A DNA stretch of 14,048 nt from Desulfobacterales bacterium (lineage in GTDB: Bacteria > Desulfobacterota > Desulfobacteria > Desulfobacterales > Desulfobacteraceae), in NCBI GenBank assembly GCA_022361095.1, contig JAKSBO010001036.1:1-14048 (forward strand). The letters run 5' to 3'. A program made the position numbers and the translations under genes. Below are positions 9,033 through 14,048 of this stretch, in pieces. The notes beneath the pieces are model-generated. The model searched no databases and had not been told where the DNA came from. It was given only the letters and a program-made list of their open reading frames with translations. The number at the start of each line of letters is the position of its first letter. The stretch's first letter is position 1.

Positions 9033-9195
9033 AACATGACGCCAGTGTTTATTTTTGATGTCTAATCAGTTAAATTAAAACACGTTTTAAGTCAATACGA
9101 ATTTTGTTTACAACAGACAAGAGCGGACACCCTGAAATCAATTTGACATTCACGCTAAACGATTTACCTAATAATTCTTAAAGGTACGTTGTCAT
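9033..9195. promoter_or_regulatory. Divergent promoter region with perfect inverted repeat
   Basis: This AT-rich intergenic stretch separates the divergent DUF3617 and GGDEF-EAL genes. On the minus strand, a TTGACT (complement of 9090-9095) and TTTAAC (complement of 9069-9074), 15 bp apart, are a candidate promoter. The bases between and beside them form a perfect inverted repeat, TTAAAAC-AC-GTTTTAA, at 9075-9090, suitably placed to be an operator. On the plus strand a perfect TTGACA (9143-9148) is followed by TAATAA (9169-9174), but the 20-bp spacer is too long for a confident promoter. AAGG at 9181-9184 is the likely ribosome site for the GGDEF-EAL gene. All assignments here are by eye. Confidence 0.4.
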
Positions 9196-10836
9196 ATGGA
9201 TAAAATACGCCAATCCCTTCGCGCCAACGTCAAGCTCATGAAGTCCGAGATTACCCGCTATGCATTATTCGGCACTTTAATCGCCTTTGCTGCGGTTCTC
9301 CTGGCAACGGCACTTAATGCCTATCTTCAGTCAGGCGAAATTACCATTAAAACCATGATTGAGGCACAGAAAACCAACGTCACCCTCTGGTTCATGAATG
9401 CCATGCCCTTTGTATTTGCCTTTTGGGGCCAGTACACCAGTACGATCATGGCCTATGAAGCAGGATCCCTGGTCATGGAACAGACCGCGAGCCTGCGGGA
9501 CCGCACCGTTGAACTTGAACATAAAGCGGTACACGAAGCCACCCACGATGCGCTCACCGGCCTGCCCAACCGTACGCTGCTTTACGACAGGCTGAACCAT
9601 GCCATTCAGATCGCATCCAGGCGTAAAACCGGTTTGGTGATGATGGTTTTAAATCTTGACGGATTTAAGCAGATTAACGACACGCTAGGCCATTTCAGCG
9701 GGGACCAGCTTTTATGCCAGGTGGTTTCCCGGCTCCAGATCATGATAAGAAAATCCGACACCCTTGCCAGGATTGGTGGTGATGAGTTTGCCATTCTTCT
9801 GGATATGAGCACCCACAGGGACATGATATTCAATATTGTAAAAAAACTGCAGAAAATATTCATGGAACCCTTTTCCATTGATGGACTCGATATTGAGGTG
9901 ATGTCCAGTATCGGTATCTCCTCTTTTCCGGATCACGGCATGGAAGCAGATACCATTATGCAGCGGGCAAGCCTGGCCCTGGTCAATGCCAAGCAGAGCA
10001 CCAAAAAATTTGCCATGTACGAAAAAGAGATGGACAAGAGCAGCCCAAAACGCATCACCATGATGGGGGAACTGCGAAACGCCATTGATGCAGGCGAACT
10101 GATGGTCTATTACCAGCCCAAAATTAATCTGGATCAGTCCCGGGTCAGCAGTGTAGAAGCCCTGGTCCGCTGGCAGCATCCCCAGCATGGATTCCTTCCG
10201 CCGGACGAATTCATTCCCATGGCCGAACGGACCGGGCTGATAAGGCCTTTGACCAACTGGGTATTGAATACCGCCCTTAAACAAGGGGAACAATGGCATA
10301 AAAAAGGACTGAAGATGGGGGTTGCCGTCAATTTAAGCCCTGCGTCTTTTCTGGACACGGAACTGCCCAACGTCATCGTGGGCATGCTCTCACTATATGA
10401 CCTTCCGGCCGAGTACATTACCCTTGAGGTTACTGAAGGGTCCATGATCAAAGATCCGGACCTGGCCCTGAGTATTCTCAGTAAGCTGGCAGCGCTGGGG
10501 ATTAAAATTTCCATTGATGATTTCGGCACGGGGTATTCGTCTCTGGCTTATTTGAGAAAATTGCCGGCAAAGGAGTTGAAAATAGACAAATCATTTGTTC
10601 TCGACATGCTGGAAAATGACAGTGACGCCGTCATTGTCAAATCCATCATTGACCTGGGCCATAACCTGAGCATGAACGTGGTGGCTGAAGGGGTTGAAAA
10701 TAAAGAGACCGCCGTGAGATTAAAAACGATGGGATGCGATATTCTCCAGGGATTTTACTTTGCCAAGCCATTGAACCATGAGGATCTGGTCCAATGGTTG
10801 AATGAAAACAGCAGCTCGGCCGGCCAATTGTCTTAG
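9196..10836 (+). CDS. Membrane-bound GGDEF-EAL cyclic-di-GMP protein
   Basis: The protein has 546 residues. Two membrane segments lie near residues 21-43 and 64-85, enclosing only about 20 periplasmic residues, so there is no recognisable sensor domain. A helical linker (86-112) leads to the GGDEF domain with DALTGLPNR (118-126) and an intact GGDEF at 194-198. An RxxD inhibitory site (R185-D188) sits exactly five residues before it. The EAL domain carries EAL (321-323), NLSPASF, LEVTEGS, IDDFGTGYSS, LKIDKSF, EGVENKE and LQGFYFAKP, so the known metal and catalytic residues all appear present. The sequence thus predicts both cyclase and phosphodiesterase capacity. Which dominates cannot be told. 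AAGG lies 11 nt before ATG. The 3' end converges on the TetR gene. Confidence 0.94.
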   Translation: MDKIRQSLRANVKLMKSEITRYALFGTLIAFAAVLLATALNAYLQSGEITIKTMIEAQKTNVTLWFMNAMPFVFAFWGQYTSTIMAYEAGSLVMEQTASLRDRTVELEHKAVHEATHDALTGLPNRTLLYDRLNHAIQIASRRKTGLVMMVLNLDGFKQINDTLGHFSGDQLLCQVVSRLQIMIRKSDTLARIGGDEFAILLDMSTHRDMIFNIVKKLQKIFMEPFSIDGLDIEVMSSIGISSFPDHGMEADTIMQRASLALVNAKQSTKKFAMYEKEMDKSSPKRITMMGELRNAIDAGELMVYYQPKINLDQSRVSSVEALVRWQHPQHGFLPPDEFIPMAERTGLIRPLTNWVLNTALKQGEQWHKKGLKMGVAVNLSPASFLDTELPNVIVGMLSLYDLPAEYITLEVTEGSMIKDPDLALSILSKLAALGIKISIDDFGTGYSSLAYLRKLPAKELKIDKSFVLDMLENDSDAVIVKSIIDLGHNLSMNVVAEGVENKETAVRLKTMGCDILQGFYFAKPLNHEDLVQWLNENSSSAGQLS

Positions 10837-10891
10837 AGCCTGTTTGACAATTGATGCATCGGCTGCAATCCCCTGATTATCAAACAAGCTC
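10836..10891. repeat. 56-bp element with 16-bp inverted ends, MITE-like
   Basis: The ends GAGCCTGTTTGACAAT (10836-10851) and ATTATCAAACAAGCTC (10876-10891) are inverted copies matching at 14 of 16 positions. Both differences are C/T. TTA directly flanks each side (10833-10835 and 10892-10894), like a 3-bp target duplication. Neither side has a long T run, so it is not a classical intrinsic terminator, although the stem could still hinder convergent transcription. Removing the element and one TTA leaves both flanking stop codons intact and overlapping. The size, inverted ends and TNA-type duplication fit a miniature relic of an IS5-related element, which is inference. A natural inter-gene hairpin is the alternative. 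Confidence 0.5.
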
Positions 10892-11509
10892 TTAGCTTTT
10901 CAGAGAGCGAATTAATTCCGCCATGGCAGTTTGAGCCTGGGATAGGGCGGCTTCGGGGTTATCTGTCCGGGCCGCCCAGAATGCCGCTTCATTGGCCGCG
11001 CCTGATATGATATGAGCCAGGGCGTCAACGGGTAACGGACGAAGTACGCCATCATCCATGAGGCGGCCTAAAAATGCGCGGTATTTTCCCTGTACGTGAT
11101 CCTCATCAATCATCCGCCATTCCTCCCAGCCCAGCACAGCCGGTGCATCCGTGAGTAATATACGCTGCAAGCCGGGATCAAGGCAGGCCGCTAAAAATTC
11201 ATTATTTCCTGCGATAAGCATCTCCATGGGATCCCCGGCCCTGTCTACTGCAGCCTTTACCCGCTGTTCAATTTCAGCCTGTACCTGTTCCAGTACTGCG
11301 CGGAACACCCCTTTTTTCCCGTTAAAATGGTGATACAAAGCCCCGCGGGTGACGCCTGCGGCTGCTGCGATCTGTTCTGCCGACACCCCTGCAAAGCCGG
11401 ATTCGGCAAATAAGCGGCGTGCTTCGGCAAGGATGCGGCTGGTGGTTAACCGGCTGCGTTCATTTTGCTTGTTCCCGGTGCCGGTATCGTTTTTTTTATT
11501 TTTTTTCAT
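10892..11509 (-). CDS. TetR/AcrR family transcriptional repressor
   Basis: The protein has 205 residues when started at the ATG complementary to 11507-11509. The N-terminal tail is Lys/Asn-rich, then TTSRILAEARRLFAESGFAG leads to the helix-turn-helix VSAEQIAAAAGVTRGALYHHF (42-62) and NGKKGVF, the standard TetR DNA-binding domain. The remaining helical part is the ligand-binding and dimer domain; its segment APAVLGWEEWRMIDE and the late NEAAFWAARTDNPEAAL occur in many TetR proteins of unknown ligand. The reading frame extends to 11812, but that would run over its own operator and the divergent gene. The chosen start has AAAGGG immediately upstream. Two 8-base A runs lie in the first codons. 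The gene is divergent from a C45 hydrolase and shares a palindromic operator with it, so autoregulation plus control of that gene is expected. The ligand is unknown. Confidence 0.92.
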   Translation of the reverse strand: MKKNKKNDTGTGNKQNERSRLTTSRILAEARRLFAESGFAGVSAEQIAAAAGVTRGALYHHFNGKKGVFRAVLEQVQAEIEQRVKAAVDRAGDPMEMLIAGNNEFLAACLDPGLQRILLTDAPAVLGWEEWRMIDEDHVQGKYRAFLGRLMDDGVLRPLPVDALAHIISGAANEAAFWAARTDNPEAALSQAQTAMAELIRSLKS

Positions 11510-11519
11510 AAACCCTTTC

Positions 11520-11548
11520 TTGACATACATACAGTATGTATGTAAATT
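11520..11548 (+). promoter_or_regulatory. Sigma-70-type promoter of the C45 hydrolase gene
   Basis: A perfect TTGACA -35 (11520-11525) is followed after exactly 17 bp by TAAATT (11543-11548), a four-of-six match to the -10 consensus. Predicted initiation near 11555 leaves a leader of about 67 nt before the hydrolase ATG at 11622. The palindromic operator fills the -35 to -10 interval, so bound repressor should exclude RNA polymerase. Confidence 0.7.
11523..11543. promoter_or_regulatory. Palindromic TetR operator
   Basis: ACATACATAC (11523-11532), one central A, and GTATGTATGT (11534-11543) form a perfect 10+1+10 inverted repeat. The half-site closely resembles the ACATACAT-type operators of AcrR-like TetR repressors. 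It lies between the divergent tetR and hydrolase genes, inside the hydrolase promoter. It also overlaps a plausible minus-strand promoter for tetR: TTGAAC complementary to 11557-11562, then TACATA complementary to 11535-11540, 16 bp apart. One site can thus repress both genes. That the neighbouring TetR binds it is inferred from position and half-site. Confidence 0.82.
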
Positions 11549-11621
11549 GTTTTTACGTTCAATCCAAGGTATAAGATCATATAGCATGAAAGATATACAT
11601 AGAAAATAAAGGATAAATAAA

Positions 11622-12788
11622 ATGTTATCCAAATGCAATGTCAGCAGAAGGCAGTTTCTGCGGCTGGCTGGTCTGGCCGCGATCACGAATTGGGCGCAGC
11701 CCGTTTTGGGAGGGGATTCCATGAAAAATAGCGTAAAGATGCCGTTGATTAAGTTGTCGGGTACACCGGGCGATGTGGGCCGGGGTTGGGGAAAATCCAT
11801 GGCCGGTAACATTCACCAGGGCCTGAACCGGATACTGTCCGTGGTGCATGATGTACACGGAACATCACGTACCGAGGCCCTGTCATTTGCAATGAAGCTG
11901 TGGCCGGCTGCCAGGCAGTTTGACCCGGAATTGGAACCCTTTGTCCGCGGTCTGGCAACGGGCGCCGGAATGGGCCTGGAAGAGGCGTGGGCGACACGCT
12001 GCGGCCTGGAACTGCTTTTTGTGAACTCCGGCCTGGCAGCCATGTGCACCACCCTGGCCGGTACCGGGCAGGCAACAGCCGACGGGCAAGCCATCATGGG
12101 CCAGAACATTGACTGGTTTACGGACACGCCCATTGCCCTTGTACATATTACCCGCAGTGACGGTTTGCGCCAGTTGGTTCTCCCGCTGCTGGGGTTAGGT
12201 GAATATACCCTTAATTCAGCCGGTTTAGGATGCTGCCTTAATGGCGTTTCGGCCATGCAGCCGCATCTGGAACCAAAAATCTCCATGGGCGCCTATCTGC
12301 CCCGGGCCATGCGCCAGACCGACATGACCAAAGCCCGCCGTTTGCTTGAGCAGGCCAGCCGGGGCATCGTTGCCGTCACCCTGGCAGACGCCAAAGGCGG
12401 CCTTCTGTGCATTGAGAGTACGCTGGATGATTACGAGGTACTCCAGCCCCGTAACGGACTCCTTACCCACGCCAATAATTACAGGACACCGCGCTTTCAG
12501 GCCGTGGACGGATGCCGGATGATATTTCCCGACAGCCAGGCACGAACCGCGCGCATGGATGAGTTGACCGCAGGTTTGGCCGGAAAGCTTACCCCCGGAA
12601 CTCTTGGCCGTGCACTGACGGACCACCAGGGGTACCCCAACGCCATCTGCCGCCACCCGGACCCGGCTGTGCCACCGGGACTGCAGGCGCAGTCACTGGG
12701 CTCTTTTATCATGCTGCCGTCCCAGGGAGCCATGCTGGTTGCTGCAGGCAACCCCTGCACGCACGAATATGTGCGCTATGAAGTCTGA
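11622..12788 (+). CDS. Tat-exported C45-type Ntn hydrolase / acyltransferase
   Basis: The protein has 388 residues. It opens with a twin-arginine signal, SRRQFLRLAG (Arg9-Arg10), followed by a short hydrophobic stretch to about residue 30, so folded export to the periplasm is predicted. The body fits peptidase family C45, the acyl-CoA:6-aminopenicillanate acyltransferase-like Ntn hydrolases. Cys142 in AMCTTLAGTG is the expected nucleophile, exposed by self-cleavage of Met141-Cys142, followed by ATADGQAIMGQNIDW. Later LTHANNY and the C-terminal GSFIMLPSQGAMLVAAGNPC also fit. Such enzymes cleave or transfer acyl groups on amides; the substrate here is unknown. AAAGGA at 11608-11613 lies 8 nt before ATG. 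It stands alone in its transcription unit and is probably induced when the divergent TetR releases its operator. A penicillin-related role is not implied. Confidence 0.85.
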   Translation: MLSKCNVSRRQFLRLAGLAAITNWAQPVLGGDSMKNSVKMPLIKLSGTPGDVGRGWGKSMAGNIHQGLNRILSVVHDVHGTSRTEALSFAMKLWPAARQFDPELEPFVRGLATGAGMGLEEAWATRCGLELLFVNSGLAAMCTTLAGTGQATADGQAIMGQNIDWFTDTPIALVHITRSDGLRQLVLPLLGLGEYTLNSAGLGCCLNGVSAMQPHLEPKISMGAYLPRAMRQTDMTKARRLLEQASRGIVAVTLADAKGGLLCIESTLDDYEVLQPRNGLLTHANNYRTPRFQAVDGCRMIFPDSQARTARMDELTAGLAGKLTPGTLGRALTDHQGYPNAICRHPDPAVPPGLQAQSLGSFIMLPSQGAMLVAAGNPCTHEYVRYEV

Positions 12789-12816
12789 GGCCGAATAAAA
12801 TTTGGCTGCTTTTTTT
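12789..12816 (+). terminator. Likely intrinsic terminator of the C45 gene
   Basis: Immediately after the stop, GGCCGAAT (12789-12796) pairs with ATTTGGCT (12800-12807) around an AAA loop, with two G-T wobbles. Seven T residues follow at 12810-12816. The stem is weak to moderate but the position is right. Confidence 0.55.
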
Positions 12817-13039
12817 AGGGGATATTGAAATTTATCAAAGAAATTATTATCGTACCAATCACGGCTTTTCTCCGGCACTGCTTATGAAAACCGCGATTGC
12901 CAACTAACGGCCATGGGCCGCTTTGAAGGTCCTTGGCGTAATAATATGCAAACTATTGTTGCCATCTGATGAGATAAGCAGAAATGAAAAACAAACCGAC
13001 TCCACCGGTTAACTTGGTTTTTTGAGATTGGAAAACAAC
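12817..13039. other. Non-coding stretch with several hairpins
   Basis: No gene was found here. An imperfect long hairpin spans 12856-12899: CAATCACGG plus TTTTC pairs with GAAAA plus CCGCGATTG, with one mismatch, one bulge and a 15-nt loop. A small perfect stem, CGGCC-ATG-GGCCG, follows at 12908-12920. AACCG/CGGTT at 12994-13010, followed seven bases later by six T, is a poor terminator candidate. A 13-codon frame (12984-13025) ends shortly before the pentapeptide gene and is probably chance. Base composition shifts towards AT from about here onward, so this may be the edge of acquired DNA. No clear promoter for the next gene was found. Confidence 0.5.
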
Positions 13040-13603
13040 ATGTATTTCGAAAGAGAAACATTTGAGCAAGTAGATTTTTCTAAAAACCGGAATAAAACCG
13101 GGGAGTATGAAGAGTGCGTATTCTCAAACTGTGATTTTTCCACCTCGGACATCTCAGCGCTTAATTTCATTGATTGTGAATTTAAAGGATGCAATCTTAG
13201 TATGGCTAAAATGAATAAAACCATATTTAATAATGGTAAATTCATGGACTGCAAGATGCTTGGCCTGCAATTTGAGAGCTGTGATGATCTGTTATTATCT
13301 ATCAGCTTTTATAATTGCACGTTAAATCATTCCTCATTCAATAGCGTTAATTTGAAAAACACTACTTTTGAAGATTCAAAATTACATGATGTTGACTTTA
13401 CAAATGCAGATTTATACAAGTCTGTTTTTAACAACTGTGATTTGCAAAATACGACATTTGTCAATGCAAACCTCCAAGAAGCGATTTTCAAGGGTTCTTA
13501 TAATTATGTAATTGATCCCGAGATAAATCGCATCCAAAAGGCAAATTTTGATCTTCCTGGTGCATTAGGTTTATTAGCTAAATACGATATAAAAATTTTA
13601 TGA
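13040..13603 (+). CDS. Qnr-like pentapeptide repeat protein
   Basis: The protein has 187 residues. Nearly the whole chain is built of A(D/N)LxX-type five-residue repeats, for example CVFSN CDFST SDISA LNFID CEFKG CNLSM AKMNK, which fold as a right-handed quadrilateral beta helix. The chain breaks once near the middle (FESCDDLLLSISF), as in Qnr proteins. It ends in YNYVIDPEINRIQKANFDLPGALGLLAKYDIKIL-type sequence (split here as YNYVIDPEINRIQ and KANFDLPGALG), the usual C-terminal cap. Qnr relatives mimic DNA and protect gyrase from quinolones; many chromosomal homologues have no known role, so resistance is only a possibility. A TTG start six codons earlier (13022) is possible, but ATG with a nearby GGA is preferred. 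Codons are AT-rich, unlike upstream genes, and the sequence recalls Bacteroidota homologues, suggesting transfer. The stop overlaps the next start as ATGA. Confidence 0.88.
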   Translation: MYFERETFEQVDFSKNRNKTGEYEECVFSNCDFSTSDISALNFIDCEFKGCNLSMAKMNKTIFNNGKFMDCKMLGLQFESCDDLLLSISFYNCTLNHSSFNSVNLKNTTFEDSKLHDVDFTNADLYKSVFNNCDLQNTTFVNANLQEAIFKGSYNYVIDPEINRIQKANFDLPGALGLLAKYDIKIL

Positions 13604-14048
13604 AAAAATACCTGCAATCAACAGAATTTATTGACTGGAAAAATAGAGATGTGCAAAAACAGGCACTGATGCTATCTAAAGGGTTATCTACGGATGAACA
13701 AATTGCGGAATCTTGCTTTTTGTTTGTAAGAGATGAAATAAAACACAGTGTCGATTTTCAACTCAACCCTCTTACAGCAAAAGCATCAGATGTATTAAAA
13801 TACAAAACCGGTTATTGTTATGCAAAAAGCCACTTATTGGCAGCTCTGTTAAGGGCTTGCGGCATCCCCGCAGGATTATGCTATCAGCGTCTGACGATAG
13901 CGAACAACACAGCACCATTTTGTCTGCATGGCTTAAATGCTGTTTACCTGCAAAAACACGGCTGGTATCGTATTGACAGCCGTGGCAATAAAAACGGCGT
14001 CAACGCTAACTTTTGTCCGCCAACAGAGCAGTTGGCCTTTTCCATTGC
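13600..14048 (+). CDS. Transglutaminase-like cysteine hydrolase, 5' part
   Basis: This is an open frame of 149 codons that runs off the window end. It begins MKKYLQSTEFIDWKNRDVQ and has the transglutaminase-core arrangement. KASDVLKYKTGYCYAKSHLL carries the candidate nucleophile Cys73, PFCLHGLNAVY carries His110, and WYRIDSRGNK carries Asp126. This gives the Cys-His-Asp triad in the right order. Proteins of this type occur as stand-alone cytoplasmic enzymes of unknown substrate; no signal peptide is seen, so protease, amidase or crosslinking activity remain open. The ATG at 13600 overlaps the pentapeptide stop (13601-13603), implying translational coupling. It shares the AT-rich composition of its partner. 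The missing part is the C-terminal tail, probably a minority of the protein. Confidence 0.85.
   Translation, partial: MKKYLQSTEFIDWKNRDVQKQALMLSKGLSTDEQIAESCFLFVRDEIKHSVDFQLNPLTAKASDVLKYKTGYCYAKSHLLAALLRACGIPAGLCYQRLTIANNTAPFCLHGLNAVYLQKHGWYRIDSRGNKNGVNANFCPPTEQLAFSI

Noticed and set aside
11510..11812. 101-codon N-terminal extension of the TetR frame
   Set aside because: It would cover the operator, both promoters and the start of the divergent hydrolase. The internal ATG has its own ribosome site and gives the normal TetR length.
11813..12286. 157-codon minus-strand frame opposite the C45 gene
   Set aside because: It overlaps the catalytic region of the hydrolase in antisense and shows low-complexity composition typical of a shadow frame.
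12856..12920. Integron attC site upstream of the Qnr-like gene
   Set aside because: The 7-base core pair of attC (RYYYAAC and GTTRRRY) was not found in suitable positions.
12984..13025. 13-codon frame just before the pentapeptide gene, as a leader peptide
   Set aside because: There is no good ribosome site and no attenuator pair of hairpins. It is too short to support.
13022..13039. TTG start for the pentapeptide protein
   Set aside because: It adds six non-repeat residues. The ATG at 13040 gives the typical family N-terminus MYFERETFEQ.

Overview
The window reads as chromosomal DNA of a Gram-negative, moderately GC-rich bacterium. A recCB pair, Tat and Sec export signals, a lipoprotein and a cyclic-di-GMP enzyme all point to a diderm. 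The protein style recalls sulfate-reducing Desulfobacteraceae-type Deltaproteobacteria, but that placement is inference from memory. The last kilobase is visibly AT-richer and looks acquired.

Region 1 (1-8534, all +) is a tightly packed run: the 3' end of methylthioadenosine phosphorylase (mtnP), adenine phosphoribosyltransferase (apt), a small unknown lipoprotein, recC and recB. The first two are consecutive salvage steps: MTAP releases adenine and APT converts it to AMP. recC and recB overlap by ATGA and encode two subunits of the RecBCD helicase-nuclease. No recD follows; after recB there is only a perfect Shine-Dalgarno with no convincing gene behind it.

Region 2 (8619-10836) holds a divergent pair: a secreted DUF3617 protein (-) and a membrane GGDEF-EAL protein (+). 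Their 163-bp intergenic region contains a perfect inverted repeat that sits inside a candidate promoter. The GGDEF-EAL gene converges on a TetR gene. Between the two lies a 56-bp element with 16-bp near-perfect terminal inverted repeats flanked by TTA. Removing it would leave the two genes touching by overlapping stop codons.

Region 3 (10892-12816) is a divergent regulator-target pair. A TetR/AcrR-type repressor (-) faces a Tat-exported C45-type Ntn hydrolase (+). A perfect 10+1+10 palindrome occupies the spacer of a strong promoter (TTGACA, 17 bp, TAAATT) for the hydrolase and overlaps a likely promoter for the repressor. This is the clearest regulatory circuit in the window.

Region 4 (12817-14048) begins with about 220 bp of non-coding DNA carrying hairpins. 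It then holds an AT-rich, translationally coupled pair: a Qnr-like pentapeptide repeat protein and a transglutaminase-like cysteine hydrolase that runs off the end. No rRNA, tRNA, CRISPR array or complete insertion sequence was seen.
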